From contig CM044314.1 of assembly GCA_024291935.2 (NCBI GenBank), forward strand, positions 29,858,001-29,922,000: DNA of 64,000 nucleotides. Reading direction: 5' to 3'. The first letter of the stretch is position 1, and the number at the start of each line of letters is the position of its first letter. A model generated the notes under the pieces. It made no database searches and was not told where the DNA came from. It saw nothing but the letters and a program-made list of their open reading frames with translations. The DNA comes from Okapia johnstoni (lineage: Eukaryota > Chordata > Mammalia > Artiodactyla > Giraffidae). Positions 10,020-22,363 of this stretch are shown in pieces. The translations under genes and the position numbers were made by a program.

Positions 10020-11097
10020 AAAAAAAGCATATTTAAATCAGTTGTCTAAAGCCATGTAACTATTAGGCTGGAAAGCCAATACCCAAAAATCCTTTGGCTC
10101 AAAATTTATTTGTGCTGACTTAACTAAGCTTTGTACTAATGTCTCATTGTAAATAAATCAATGTTCAGTAGTCCTTTGGTTGCAGGACTGAAAACTGCAA
10201 AATATTGTTTCAGTAAGGGAACCCCTTACTGAACTCTCAAGATAGTTTGCTTTTGGAAAATTATAACTCTCTCTCCAACCAGAGCATGAATTATAATATA
10301 TTACAGAGTTTTAGGACCTAAGACTCCATTTTAATGTGAGAGATAGAAACAAAGAACTTCTAAACATCTTAAAGGGTCTTTTTACCTTGTTCTAGAATAA
10401 ATATCCCAAGATAACAGTAGATATCCCAAGATACCTGAAATCTTCTGCAGCTATTTGCGCTCATATAAAACTAACCTGCAGAGAACCATTGGGGTTTGCA
10501 GCAGAAGTTTAGAAGTAGTTTGGTTAGATGTTTAACTAGTTGAATTCGATGTTAAGTTGGTTAAACTGTTAATTCACAGGTTCTGATGAGGCAAGGCTTT
10601 CCTCAGTGGGTTCATCCATCACTCAATTCCACACTCAACCGAACTTACAGACAGGATGAAGTCCCATATCACCCTTGGTCTGTAGTCGCAGAAAACAAGG
10701 AGTCCATCTGAATGGGAGGCTTCCTTTCCCCTGCCCAGGACCCCAGGGCATCCTGGATGGCTCAGAGACCTTCCTACCTTCAACAGACCTAGACAGCGAT
10801 CAGCAAATAGATCTACCTTCTATCTTGAGTAATTTCTTAAGGGGCATTTACAGATGGGTCATCAATTCTTTTTAAATCCTATAAAATGTTAAGTATGCAA
10901 TGCAGGATACAGTCACCATTTTCTAAACAATTACACCCAGTAATTTCCTTACCTTGCACTAAAGGGGAAAACATGCACACTTGCAGCAATTTCACTAAAC
11001 GTGTACCCCTCAAGCATGCTTATTTTTAGGACAATATATTCTTTTCCATGTCCTAAACACTGTCAAGTTAAAGCCTACATTGTTTTGGCTATTGATA
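10020..11097. other. No recognised feature
   Basis: About 1.1 kb of AT-rich sequence, with a somewhat GC-richer part at 10620-10800. I see no repeat or coding feature I can support. Confidence 0.4.
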
Positions 11098-11105
11098 ATA
11101 TTAAT

Positions 11106-11345
11106 CAGTTCAGTTCAGTTGCTCAGTCGTGTCCGACTCTTTGCGACCCCATGAACCGCAGCACGCCAGGCCTCCCTGTCCATCACCAACTTCCGGAGTT
11201 TATCCAAACTCATGTCCATTGAGTCGGTGATGCCATCCAACCATCTCATCCTCTGTCGTCCCCTTCTCCTGCCTTCAATCTTTCCCAACATCAGGGTCTT
11301 TTCCAATGAGTCAGCTCTTCGCATCAGGTGGCCAAACTACTGAAG
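11106..11345 (-). mobile_element. BovB LINE 3' tail
   Basis: The last 240 bases of BovB in antisense (CAGTTCAGTTGCTCAGTCGT to CATCAGGTGGCCAAACTA). ATATTAAT copies at 11098-11105 and 11346-11353 are a short target-site duplication. On the minus strand a 69-codon open frame of the BovB C-terminus ends at 11115. Confidence 0.92.
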
Positions 11346-11353
11346 ATATTAAT

Positions 11354-13860
11354 AAGTGAGAGGAAAAGAATTTTGACTGGTTTCATCCCATGATATTCAC
11401 AAGGGAAATGTTTTCTTCCTTTTCAGACAGGAGTATTACTTCAATGTTTCAATTATGAGATTATTACTGTCCAGTACTTTTTTCCTGAGAGATCTCATAG
11501 TCCTTGCCTTTTATTCCTCTCCACTAATATTAGAATTATCAGAGGTTTAGTGTTTAATTTGGTAACTGTTTTTGGTTGGGGGGGGTTGGAGGATGTAAGG
11601 ATGATTCTAGCACAGAAACTCATTGGTCCATTGATGGAAACAGGGCTCATAAGAGGAGAATCATTCTGTAGGGAAGATGAGAATCAGACACAGAGAAAGG
11701 TCTAGACTGGAACCATATATTTGAGAGTTATTGTACAAAAGATATGCTGAAATGGACTCTAGAATTTCTACCTCGCCACACCCACATATACACAAAACAT
11801 AGGCCTGTCCTTGCCTAGGTAGGTGAGGAAAAGACCTCATTCTGATCTGTGTGTTGGACAGGTCTTGCAGAATGCTACATTCTTAGCTCATCTAATTGCA
11901 TCTACATGGAATGGAGTCAAGTACGTGCAGTTATGCCAATTCAATTATTCTCACCCTAAGATTAAGGCATACCTAGGCATAACTGAGAACAGAGGCTAAG
12001 TGAATCAGGCTCAAAGGAGTCACAGGGGAAATTACCAAGGTTAATGATGCTAGGTCCATTTCACAATAAGGAGCCAGGTAAGAGAGGAAGATGATTTCTG
12101 AATAAAATATGTGCCTGTTGCACAGAATACCTTTCCAGTCTGAAGGACACATGCCTCATGTCCTAAGTTGAGACAGGTTTATCGAAACGAGAGAAATACC
12201 CACAGACACTCCATGGGGCTTTGAGAGCACAGAGGAGTCAATGGCTTTCTCAGAACAACCTCTGTGCAGAGGTGAGCACCATGAGCAAGAGCCACCGGCA
12301 GCCCTAGCATGAGATTTGCCAAGCCCCACCACTGCAGCAGGCATCCCAATTGGCAGTGGTGTCATGACAGGTAAGGACTAACAATGATGCTCCTACCACA
12401 GACACCAGAGCCTTAATACTAGGTATCAGGGTCATCAGAAAAGGAAAAAAAGTGACAGCCTTTTCCTTCCAGTGTGAACCACACCTGAAAAGGGGGGAAA
12501 TGGCAGGTGCCATGTAGCATCCAGGAAGCACATGAGTCCATGTGGACTTCTTCCAACACTATTTAAGAAGAATTTGAGAATCTGGAATTTTCAGAGTTTG
12601 TAGAGGTAGAGCCTATTTGTGACTTATTTTCATCTTCATATTACCCCTAAGCCAGTGTGACTTTGGAAGGGCAGGTAAAACTGAAAAACAGGGCTACCCA
12701 AGTAAAGAAAAAATAAATTTTAAAACTCCCACCATTTCCCCATGCGTGAAAAAATATCTATATCCAGCCACCCTCATAATGCAGAAGTTTCTGATTTTTT
12801 TCTATTAAAAATGACATAACCGTTCCCTTTCCACCCCCTGGCAATTAAATGCTTACAGCAGTTGTTTGTCTCAAAAGCTCTCTTGTAGTCATATGGGCCC
12901 CTTTTGCTTCAAGACAAGAAAGAAGAATCTTGTAGGATCCTGCTTTCTAATATTAATAGTGATCAGAAAAGCACGAGTCCTTAGAGAATTCAAGGTAAAC
13001 CTGATACACAATAGCAGGCACTGTTCTCACAGCTAATTGGGGGGACCTGGATGGTGCCCAGGTTTGAACCACACAGAAGTAATTATTCCTTTCCCTTCAC
13101 AGATAACTTTAGAAAAGCACTCACTTACATTCATGAACTTTTCCCACTACAGCATGAGAAATGCAGGAATGTAGCTCAGCTTGCCTTGCTTAGAGTATTT
13201 CCCAAAATTGAGTGCATTTGTTTAAGCTTGTTTCCAAAAAAAAAAAAAATTGAAAGTTTAGCTCAAAATTTGCTTTTGGGGAGTGGAGGGATGGAATTTT
13301 ATCAGATTGGTGGGAAAGTCATGGTGAGTGTGCCAAAGAATCATATTGCTTTCTTTTTCTTAAAAAAAAAAAAAAAAAATACAAAAAAAACCCCTCATGC
13401 TGATTTTGCAGCGGGAAGCCTGCCCAAATGACAAATTAGGCAAGATGAAATGCAGTGGTTTGGCCTTTCTGGAAATTTAATTCTCAGGTTTTGAAAAAGC
13501 TGGGGAAAACAAGAAATCTTATTGTTAAAGGACAGTAAATTAGCATACGGCAGCAACCCTAGTAAGAAAAGCTCGCCTGCAAAACAGGAAAGTATGGAGA
13601 CATTTTGAAATGCAAAGGCTGCCTATGAAACAGCCATTTAAAATAACTACATGGAGATAATCCAAAACATGGAGAGAAAGAAGCACAGGAGTAAAAGCAA
13701 GAATGAGGAAATGATGTCCAAGGAACTGAAAGTCTTGTATGGTTTTCAGCCTTTGCTTTCATTTTGCCCAAATGTCAGGAGGACCCAGGTGCCTTAGGTT
13801 GAGATTTTAAACAGAGTTTAGATCAGAGATTAACAACTTAGAGATAAAAAAATCTAAACC
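11354..13860. other. Long unassigned stretch with simple A runs
   Basis: About 2.5 kb without a recognised repeat, apart from A runs at about 13236-13249 and 13362-13379. A strong splice-donor-like CAG|GTAAGG occurs at 12368-12376, with acceptor-like TTTCTCAG upstream, but no conserved frame links them. Confidence 0.4.
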
Positions 13861-13861
13861 A

Positions 13862-13978
13862 AGGGATTCCCTGGCGATCCAGTGGTTAGGATTCCGAGCT
13901 CTCAATACTGAGGGCCCGGGATTCAGTCCCTTGTCAGGGAACTAAAGTCCCAATGAGTTGAGAGGTGCAAGCAAAAAA
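13862..13978 (+). mobile_element. CHR-type (tRNA-derived) SINE
   Basis: GGGATTCCCTGGCGATCCAG head, a GGATTCAGTCC B-box-like block, CAGGGAACTAAAGTCCC, and an A-rich end. Typical of cetartiodactyl CHR SINEs. Confidence 0.8.
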
Positions 13979-13979
13979 A

Positions 13980-14640
13980 ATAATCTGAATCAGAAAGAAT
14001 CAGAAAAGAAGAAGAAAGGTCAAGAACGCAAGAGGTGAGAACCAAGCGGCCAAGGCAAGGTCAGGAACACTCAAAGTCATAGGAAAGGGACAGAAAACTA
14101 CCATGTTCAAGTTCACTTACTAAAAGAGACCAGAGCCAAAGAGGCCAAGGGGTGGCTTTAACACTGGCCTTTTCAGACTTTTCCAAAGAAACCATAATGA
14201 TAGAGGAGAGTAGATTCATATCCTCTAGAGATCCGAAAGCACTTAGCCAGCATTTGTAAATATCATATAGCTTAAAAATTAATGAAAAATTTGCATTTTC
14301 CCCATACAGCAACCTTGTTCTTTTCAATATAAAGTTAATATAAGGTCAGTTTCTCCCATTGAGCAAAACAGAGTGCTCAAGAGGATACACCATATGCAAA
14401 AGCATAGGAGAATCCCCACCCTTGTGCTAAATGAATTTTTTAAAGAAAAAATCAGACCAAGAAAGAAGAAATAAAAGAACAAAAACTATAATTCATGTCC
14501 TAACTTAGCAAAGCTATTCTTCGTAGATTCTCCATTTTAGTAAAGAACAAAGGCAGACTGAGTACAGAACGGAGCTTGGGTGTTGGTTACCCAGAAAGCA
14601 GTAATCAAGGCAAAGTTACTGAACAAAAGTTTGCTGGGGT
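13980..14640. other. No recognised feature
   Basis: Purine-rich start (AAAGAAGAAGAAAGG), then ordinary AT-rich sequence. An 88-codon minus frame at 14061-14327 has no recognisable similarity. Confidence 0.35.
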
Positions 14641-15285
14641 GTGCGATGGGTATTAAGATAAAGAGTTATTATTTAATGGAAATTGGAATTCAGTTGTATA
14701 AAATGAAAAGTTCTGGAGATGGATGGTGGTGATATTTGCATAACAATAAAATGTATTTAATACAACTGAACTGTATACTTTAAAATGGTTTAAAATGTGA
14801 TATACACACACATACATAGGAATATTATTCAGCCATAACAAAGAAGAAAATCCTGCCATTTATAATAAATAATGTGGATGGATCTTGAGGGCATTATGCT
14901 AAGTAAAACAAGTCAAACAAAGACAAATACTGTATGATCTTGCTAATGTGAAATAAAAAAAAAAACTGAACTCATAAATACAGAAAAAGATTGATGGTTG
15001 CGAGGTGGGAGGTGAGAGGTGAGCAAAATGCATGAAAGTGATCAAAAGGTACAAAATTCCACATGTACAATGTGACTATAGTTAATAATACTGAATTACA
15101 CGTTTGAAAGTTACTAAGAGAGCAGATCTTAAAAGTTCTCATTACAAGAAAAAAAATTAATTGTGTGAGCTGATGAATACTTACTGTTGTGATCATTTTG
15201 CAATACATACAAATATCGAATTATTATGTTGTACACCTGAAACTAATATGAAGTTATATGTCAATTATATCTCAATTAATAAGGT
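14640..15285 (+). mobile_element. Two adjacent L1M 3' ends
   Basis: 14640-14810 is one L1M 3' UTR (AGTTCTGGAGATGGATGGTG, CTGAACTGTATACTTTAAAA). 14811-15285 is another L1 3' end (AATATTATTCAGCCATAAC, GGATCTTGAGGGCATTATGC, ATTATATCTCAATTAATAAG). Both are sense and in tandem, so there were two insertions or one rearranged copy. Confidence 0.75.
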
Positions 15286-15303
15286 AAATTTTATATTATG
15301 TAT

Positions 15304-15526
15304 GCATGTGTGCTAGTTGCTAAGTCATGTCCAACTCTGTGTGACGCTATGAACTGTAACCTGCCAGGCTCCTCTGTCCACGGAGTTTTCCAGGCAGGAA
15401 TACTGGAATGGGTTGCCATGCCCTCCTCCAGGAGATCTTCCTGACCAGGGATTGAACCCACGTCTCTTATGTCTCCTGCATTGCCAGGCAGTTTCTTTAC
15501 CTTTAATGCCACTTGGAAAGCCCTAC
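15304..15526 (-). mobile_element. Bov-tA SINE
   Basis: Full antisense SINE. ATTATGTAT at 15295-15303 and 15527-15535 is the target-site duplication. Confidence 0.92.
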
Positions 15527-15540
15527 ATTATGTATTGTTG

Positions 15541-15752
15541 CTGTGTTCAGTCACGAAGTCTTGTCTGACTCTGTGACCCCATGGCTGTAATCACGCTAGG
15601 CCTCCCTGTCCCTCACTATCTCCTGGAGTTTGCTCGAACTCATGTCCACTGGTAATGCTATCCAACCGTCTCATTCTCTGTCAACCTCTTCTCCTGCCCT
15701 CAATCTTTTCCAGCATCAGGGTCTTTTCCAATGAGTTGGTGCACATCAGTAG
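15541..15752 (-). mobile_element. BovB LINE 3' tail
   Basis: Antisense last 210 bases of BovB (GTTCAGTCACGAAGTCTTGT to CCAATGAGTTGGTGCACATC), diverged. It sits directly beside the preceding SINE, whose own 3' half is homologous to it. Confidence 0.85.
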
Positions 15753-16094
15753 GAATCAAGGGGTTTAACTGTCCAAGGGAAGACACAGTTGAGTTGCACA
15801 CATGTTTAACTGGTCAGAGTCCTATAGCAGTGGGGGGAGGGGGGCAGGTAGAGGAGGCCATAGGGACCTGAAATGATGTTCAATCCACAGATGAAATATC
15901 GAAACAAAGGGAGACAATAATACTCTAAGTAATGATCTAATGCAATATTAAGCAATGCTCCAGTTTTCGAATATCACTAAATACACTGTTTTACAATTTC
16001 TGATCACTTGCTTGCCGTCTTTTACCATTGCTGCATATCACCTTTACAGTTAAACAATGGATATTTTCTTCAAACTAACTCATTCTTTTGATTT

Positions 16095-16370
16095 AATTTT
16101 TGGCAGGTTATTGAGATATAGTCTACATACAGTAAAATTCACTCTTTTAAGGTGTTCAGTTTGATAAATTTTAATAAACACAGTTTTGTAACCACCACCA
16201 CAATCAAGATACATATATCTATCATCCCAGAATTTCCCTTGGGCCTATTTTTATTGTCCATATCCACCTCTCCCCCCAGGTTTTGGCAATCAGAAATCTG
16301 ATTCCTGTCCCTATAAATCTGCCTCTTCCAGCCTGTTTTTTTTTTTTTAAAGAATCATACAGTATGCCAT
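16095..16370 (-). mobile_element. L1M 3' region, antisense
   Basis: Reads as the complement of an L1M 3' end: TTATTGAGATATAGTCTACA, GTAACCACCACCACAATCAA, CTATAAATCTGCCTCTTCCA. Confidence 0.65.
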
Positions 16371-16371
16371 T

Positions 16372-16762
16372 TATAAAGTAGAATATTACTCCAGCCATGA
16401 AAAAATGAAATAATGCTATTTGCAACAACATGTATGGACCTAAAGACTTATCACTTTTATGTGGACTCTAAAAAAAAATGATACAAATGACCTAATACGC
16501 AAAACAGAAATAGTCCCACAGACATAACAAACTTACAGTTACCAAAGTGGGGGAGTACATTAGGAGTTTAGAATTAATATAAATGCATTACTGTATATAA
16601 AATAGATAACCAATAAGGAATCACTGTATAACACAGGGAACTATACTTGACACTATGTAATAATGTATAAGGGAAAAGAATCTGAATATCTATATATAAA
16701 ACTGAGTCACTCTGCTGTATACCTGAAACTATCACAACACGGTAAATCAACTATACTTCAAT
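16372..16762 (+). mobile_element. L1 3' end
   Basis: Sense L1 terminal sequence (CAACAACATGTATGGACCTA, AATAAGGAATCACTGTATAA, CTGCTGTATACCTGAAACTA) ending GTAAATCAACTATACTTCAA. Confidence 0.85.
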
Positions 16763-16777
16763 AGTTGCTTAAATAGG

Positions 16778-17070
16778 ACTTCCCTGGTGCAGTGCATAAG
16801 AATCTGCCTGTCAATGCAGGGCACATGGGTTTGTCCCTAGTCTGGGCAGATCCCATATGCCGTGGAACAACTAAGCCTCTGTGCCCTAACTACTGAGCCT
16901 GCTTGCTGCAATTACTGAAGCCCGCGCACCTAGAACCTGTGCTCCACAATCAGAGAAGCCACCACAGTGAGAAATTGCACACTTTAATGAAGAGTAGCCC
17001 CTGCTTATAGCAACTAGAGAAAGCCTGTGCAAAGCAACGAATACCCAGCACAGCCAAAAATAAATAGATA
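16778..17070 (+). mobile_element. CHR-1-like long SINE
   Basis: About 290 bases: GGACTTCCCTGGTGCAGTG tRNA-like head, then the CHR-1 body (AGATCCCATATGCCGTGG, GCCTGCTTGCTGCAATTACT, CCACCACAGTGAGAAATTGC) and an AAAAATAAATA tail. Confidence 0.8.
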
Positions 17071-18312
17071 TATAATTTTTAACAATATATAGGATGGATA
17101 AATTCTTAGATAAGTACAACATTCCAATAATGAATGATGTAGAAATAGGAATCTGGAGCAGACCAATCACAAGCACAGAAAATGAAACTGAGATTTAAAA
17201 ATATTCCAACAAACAGAAGCCCAGGGCCAGATGGTTTCACAGGTGAATTCTATCAAACATTTAAAGAAGAGCTAACATCTATCTTTCTCAAACTCTTCCA
17301 ATAAATTCCAAACTCATTGTACCAGGCCACCGTCACCCTGATACCAAAACCAGATGACAATATCACAAAAAAAGAAAATTATATGCCAATATCACTGATG
17401 AATATAGATACATAAATTTTAAACAAAATACTAGCAAACAGAATCAAACACAACATTAAAGACTCATACACTCTGATCAAGTGGGATTTATCCCAGGAAA
17501 TCACAGATTTTTCTATGTATGCAAATCAATAAATGTAATATACCATATCAAACAAAGTGAAAGACAAAAACCATGTGATCATCTCAAAAGATGCAGAAAA
17601 AAGTTTTGACAAAATTCAACACCTATTTATGACAAAAACTGTAGAAAATGGGCATAGAAGGAACCCATCTCACACAATAAAGTTCATATGCAACAAACCT
17701 ACAGCAAACATTATTCTTCTTGGTGAAAAATAGAAAGTATTTTCTCTAAAATCAGAAACAAGACAAGGGTGCCCATTCTTGCCGCTATTATTCAACATAG
17801 TTTTGGAATTCTTTGCCATGATAATCAGAGAAGGAAAAGAACGAAATGAATTCAGATTAGAAAAGAAGTAAAGATTCTCATTGTTTGCAAGTAACGTGTT
17901 AAAAACCTTAAAAGTGTCACCAGAAAATCACTAGGGCTAATAATGAATTTAGTAAAGTCATGGGATACAAAATTAATACACAGAAATCCCTTGCATTCCT
18001 ATAAACTAAAAACAAAAAAATCTTTTAGAGAAATTAAGGAAGCAATCCCATTCACAATTGAAACAAAAAGAATAAAATTCCTACGAATAAACCTACCTAA
18101 GAGGACAGAAGACCTGTAAGCAGAAAACTGTTAAGCCCTTCGTGAAACAAAACAAAGGCAACACCAACAGATGAAGAGATATATCATGTTTTTGAATTGG
18201 AGAATCAATACTGTGAAAATGACTATACTACCCAAAGCAATCTACAGATTCAAAGCAGTCCCTATCAAATTACCAATGGGATTTTTCACAGAACTAGAAT
18301 AAATAATTTCCA
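17071..18312 (+). pseudogene. Decayed L1 ORF2 (reverse transcriptase region)
   Basis: Sense L1 ORF2 from upstream of the RT domain (AGGCCACCGTCACCCTGATA; ACAAGACAAGGGTGCCCATT for the RQGCP motif) to the region after the polymerase core. The catalytic FADD block is mutated: at about 17883-17894 the bases read TTTGCAAGTAAC, which encodes FASN. Many stops and indels. It is an old, inactive copy that lies downstream of a separate L1 3' end. Confidence 0.85.
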
Positions 18313-18314
18313 AA

Positions 18315-18515
18315 TTTGTATGCTTGTGCTTTTAAACTTTTCCCCCTGTAATTGATTTACAATGTTATAACATTGTCATCAGAAAAGATGCTTGATATAG
18401 TTTCAATTTTCCTACATTTACTGAGTCTTTCTTTGTGGACTAAGATGTGATCTATCCTGATAAATGGAGAATATTCCATGTGCACTTGAAAAAATATATA
18501 TATATATAGAATTAA
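18315..18515 (-). mobile_element. Antisense L1 pieces and TA run
   Basis: 18330-18375 looks like an antisense L1 3' tail (CTGTAATTGATTTACAATGT). 18385-18490 is antisense L1 ORF2 (GATGTGATCTATCCTG, CCATGTGCACTTGAAAA). It is followed by a short (TA)n. Confidence 0.55.
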
Positions 18516-19070
18516 ATAAACAAGTAGAATAAAGTCAACATCACCAAATAAATCATACAGTATGTGATCTTTTTTACTTAAATTTATTTGCTATGTGAAT
18601 CCTACTATAATACATATCAAAGCACAAACACATTATAGAAATTAAAATATACCATCTATACCATATCTTCTACCATTCTTTGAAAAACATCAAGTAGATT
18701 CAACTGGGCCAGGCTGGGAGTAAGTGTAAACTAGGATGAGACCATAAGGTGGATGTGAAAAACACAGGCAAGCATCAGCTGCTAGAAACAGAGGTGAGAT
18801 GGGGTCTACCATACAGACGAAGGAGTCTACCAAGATCAGGTAGGTGGGCAATGGGAACAGAGGACTCTTGAAGAATTGAGCCCTGCAATCCCAGGCAAGC
18901 GTTGCTTGATTTAGACCCAGGGTTTATGGGCTATTTATAATCTCTGTGTGGACACTGGCCATAATAGGGGAGTGAGCTTACTCAGAACTTCTAGAATATC
19001 AGACTGGTGTCCAAGAGAAGGACTCAAACTTGGGGAATAAGTCTGGTTTCCAGTTAGTTCATTCTCTCAT
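18516..19070. other. No recognised feature
   Basis: Unassigned sequence. No repeat or frame that I can support. Confidence 0.35.
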
Positions 19071-19074
19071 TCAG

Positions 19075-19185
19075 AAAATATTTATTGAGCACTTACTAAG
19101 TGCCAGGCACTATTTGTGAGTTTCAGGGATACAATACTGAAGAGAAAAAGCAAGTCTTCAATGGAGTTTACATTCTAGACTTATA
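19075..19185 (-). mobile_element. L2-type fragment
   Basis: TTTATTGAGCACTTACTAAG, GCCAGGCACTATTTGTGAG, and GGAGTTTACATTCTAG match the ancient L2 3' region in antisense. Confidence 0.65.
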
Positions 19186-19228
19186 GACAAACAATCCATG
19201 AATATATAATATGATTTCAGACAGTGAT

Positions 19229-19454
19229 GGGCTTTCCAGGTGGCACTAGTGGTAAAGAACCCACCTGCCAGTTCAGGAGGCATAAGAGACCTGGGTTGAA
19301 TCCCTGGGTTGAGATGACCCTCTGGAGGAGGTCATGGCAACCCACTACAGTATTCTTGCCTGGAGAATCCCATGGACAGAGGACCCCAGTAGGCTACAGT
19401 CCATAAGGTTGCAAAGAGATGGACATGACTGAAGCAACAGCATGCACGCACACA
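19229..19454 (+). mobile_element. Bov-tA SINE
   Basis: Full sense copy with a (CA)n-like tail. CAGACAGTGAT at 19218-19228 and CAGACAATGAT at 19455-19465 flank it. Confidence 0.93.
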
Positions 19455-19811
19455 CAGACAATGATAAGTCCTAGTTACAGATAAAAGCACTCTTCCTCAC
19501 TCATAGACAGCTTCTTCCTTGCTGTTTTTGCATTTGGTCTTTGCTCACTACAAGTGCATGAAGTGAGAGAGAGAGGGAAGTCTGTGGTATCTATTTAAAA
19601 GAGCACTAATCTCATTGGACCAAGAACCCACCTTCACGATCTCATCTGATCCTAATTACTTCCCAATTAAGGCCCGATTTCCAAATACACATAATATTGG
19701 AGATGAGAGCTTCAACATATGAATGTGAGGAAACACAAACATTCGATATTTAACAGGCCATAATTTTTTCAATGAAAACCAGTGTTTTAACCAAGTCTCA
19801 TTTTATTAGTT

Positions 19812-20019
19812 GAAGCTTCGCAGGTAGCTCAGTGGTAAAGAATCTGTCTGCCAAACAGGAGACACAGGTTCTTTCCCTGGATCAGGAAGATCCCGTGGAG
19901 GAGGGCATGGCAACTGACTCCAGTACTCTTGCCTGGAAAATCCCCTGGACAGAGGAGTCTGGGGGGGTACAGTCCATGGAGTCACAAAGAATCAGACATG
20001 ACTGAGGATCTGAGCACGC
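19812..20019 (+). mobile_element. Bov-tA SINE
   Basis: Sense copy (GAAGCTTCGCAGGTAGCTCA to ATGACTGAGGATCTGAGCAC). ATTTTATTAGTT at 19800-19811 and ATTTTATCAGTT at 20020-20031 flank it. Confidence 0.92.
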
Positions 20020-20031
20020 ATTTTATCAGTT

Positions 20032-21669
20032 AGGGTTTTGTTTTTTTTTTCAACCCATCCTCTGAAGAATCACAACCAAAAAACCTCTTTCCAGAGTCAG
20101 CACAGAAAGTACTGAGTATCACTTCATCTCTCATTAAAAATAGGTCTTTTATTCAATGTAGGAGCAAAGGAGGTCTTATACAACTTCTGAATAAGTCAGT
20201 AAGTACTCATTTAGATCCCACAGTGCATCGGGCACATAGGAGATTACAACTTGGAATTTAAACTAACCTTCTTTACTTTGCTGCCTTTTCATTTTCTTCC
20301 CCTCCCATCTCACTCTAGCCCCATAATATTGTTCTACTTATTCTTCATCAATAGGTAAATCACCAGAGATAGAAAACCTAACTGAAAAGGCTACCTAATC
20401 AAGAGCTATGATGAAAGTTAATGTATGTTTTCCTCCCTGTGATCCAAATAGAGAAACATCTACTCTTGCAATTGTGTTCATCTGTTTGTCTTCTAAACCC
20501 ACACGTCCCATTCATCTCTTAGAGCAATTTGGAGAAAATGGGTAAAAAAATCTATCTGAGCAGGAGCTAAAGGGGACTTGTGTTTGGACTGTATACAATT
20601 TCTAAGTTCTCAAGAACAAATTAAGATCAGATGGGAATAATTTAAGCTATTTATTTACATCATATTTTAAAATAAGGAGCCAGCTAGAAAGGTGGCAGCT
20701 TGAAGTAAGTACACTCCCTAATGTCCCTTTCTAAAGTAATATTAACAACTTGAGCAAACAAGGTAATAGGAATTGCTTTACCTCTTAGGGAAAGCAATCT
20801 GCCACTCTCTACTAAAAAGTAAAAAAAGCATACCCTCTAATTCAGGAACCCCACTTTGAGTAATGTGGCAGTGCATAAAGATTTATGTAGTAGTCCTTTG
20901 ATTGCTGGTTATTTGTAGTGATTTAAGTATTGTGAAAGAAAATGCTAACCCAAAACACAGTGCATTATGTTTGGGTTGGACAAAAATTGCCTTTTTAAAA
21001 TCTACTACAGTAAGAGATATCCAAGTGTATTGCTCATCTAACACCCCCAAGACAAAATGAGCTTCACTAGATTTTAAGTACAATGGACCTTTATGAAAGA
21101 TTTAATAAGCTTCCTGATGAACCATTTACATTAACTGTTACATGTTTAAATCATTATCAATTTTCACAATAACCACTGTTTCATGGCTTATATAATTATC
21201 TAACAATGTTGCTAAAATGTTTGGAAAAAGGAACCTCTATAAAGAGTGTATACATATGTACAAAATAAAGTTTAGAGGAAAGTTCTTGCCTTTTTCCTTT
21301 TACATGTTAGGACCTTGAGAACAAAGCTTAAATGCACTTTTCTCCCCTAAGAAGTGAGGATGCATTTCTTACATAATATCTATCCATTGGCTGAATACAT
21401 TGTGATAGCTAAGTAATATAAAATATTACATAGTTTTATTTTTTAAAGTGAGTTTGGATCTATATAATCACCCCACAGAGAATCCTATGTTATGTAAAGT
21501 GAAAAAAGAAATTTGTTGAATTTCTTCAGGAAAGAAAATTTGGGGTACAGCAAAGAAAAATGAAAGCATAGACCAAAAAAGAATCCAGTATAATATATAC
21601 AGAATCTGTAATATTGTAATCCTAATTTTAAAAAATAACCAAAAATGACCTCCATGAAGATAGAATATA
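20032..21669. other. Long unassigned stretch
   Basis: About 1.6 kb of AT-rich sequence with no repeat I can name. A phrase near 20970 (TTTGGGTTGGACAAAAATTG) recalls mariner ends but has no partner. Confidence 0.35.
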
Positions 21670-21735
21670 TGTGTTTTATATACATACATAAAGATATATA
21701 TATCTATAAAGATATATATATGCATATATATCTTA
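21670..21735. repeat. AT-rich low-complexity tract
   Basis: Interspersed TATATA, GATATATATATC and CATA units. Confidence 0.8.
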
Positions 21736-21782
21736 GTATGGATAACAAAAAGGAATGAAAAAAAATTTATTCTAGGTTATTG

Positions 21783-21989
21783 AAAGTGAAAAATCACTCA
21801 GTCGTGTCCAACTCTTTGAGACCCCATGGACTATACAGTCCATGGAATTCTGTAAGCCAGAATACTGGAGTGGGTAGCCTTTCCCTTCTCCAGGGGAACT
21901 TCTCAACCCAGGGATCAAACCTAGGTATCGAACCCAGGTCTCCTGCATTGCAGGCAGATTCTTTACCAGCTGAGCCTCAAGCGAAGCCC
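21783..21989 (-). mobile_element. Bov-tA SINE with small internal duplication
   Basis: Antisense SINE. The B-box region is partly duplicated (GGGATCAAACCTAGG followed by TATCGAACCCAGG), giving two copies of the promoter-like block. Confidence 0.9.
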
Positions 21990-22360
21990 ATTAACAGTTG
22001 GAGGGAGGGGATATCATAAAAGTTTTCTTTACACATCTTTATATTATTTAGTTACCATGATCATAAATTACCCTTACAAATAACAACGGAAGAAATAAAA
22101 GTAAAAAAGGAAAATGAAGAGGGAAGGGAGCACAAATGGTGCCAAAAGATTTTTCAAAGTTTCAAATGCAAATAATTTATTTCCAGTAGCCTATATTTTT
22201 CCTTATTTTAGTATTTTCTTCCTTTGGTTAATTCTTTCCACCTTGAATTCATCCAGGATTATTTTTTATAAATTATATTTATCTAATTTAACTAGTGGTT
22301 CTCAGTTTTATAAAAAGGACTTATACATATTTGGGAACAATCTAGAATTAAATAATGCTG
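21990..22360. other. No recognised feature
   Basis: AT-rich unassigned sequence between a SINE and a BovB. Confidence 0.35.
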
Positions 22361-22363
22361 TAT

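Noticed and set aside
15290..15512. tRNA gene in the SINE head
   Set aside because: The tRNA-like heads of the Bov-tA and CHR SINEs keep promoter-like blocks but do not form a complete tRNA.
20950..21010. Possible mariner end (TTGGGTTGGACAAAAA)
   Set aside because: Only one short match and no partner inverted repeat or transposase sequence.
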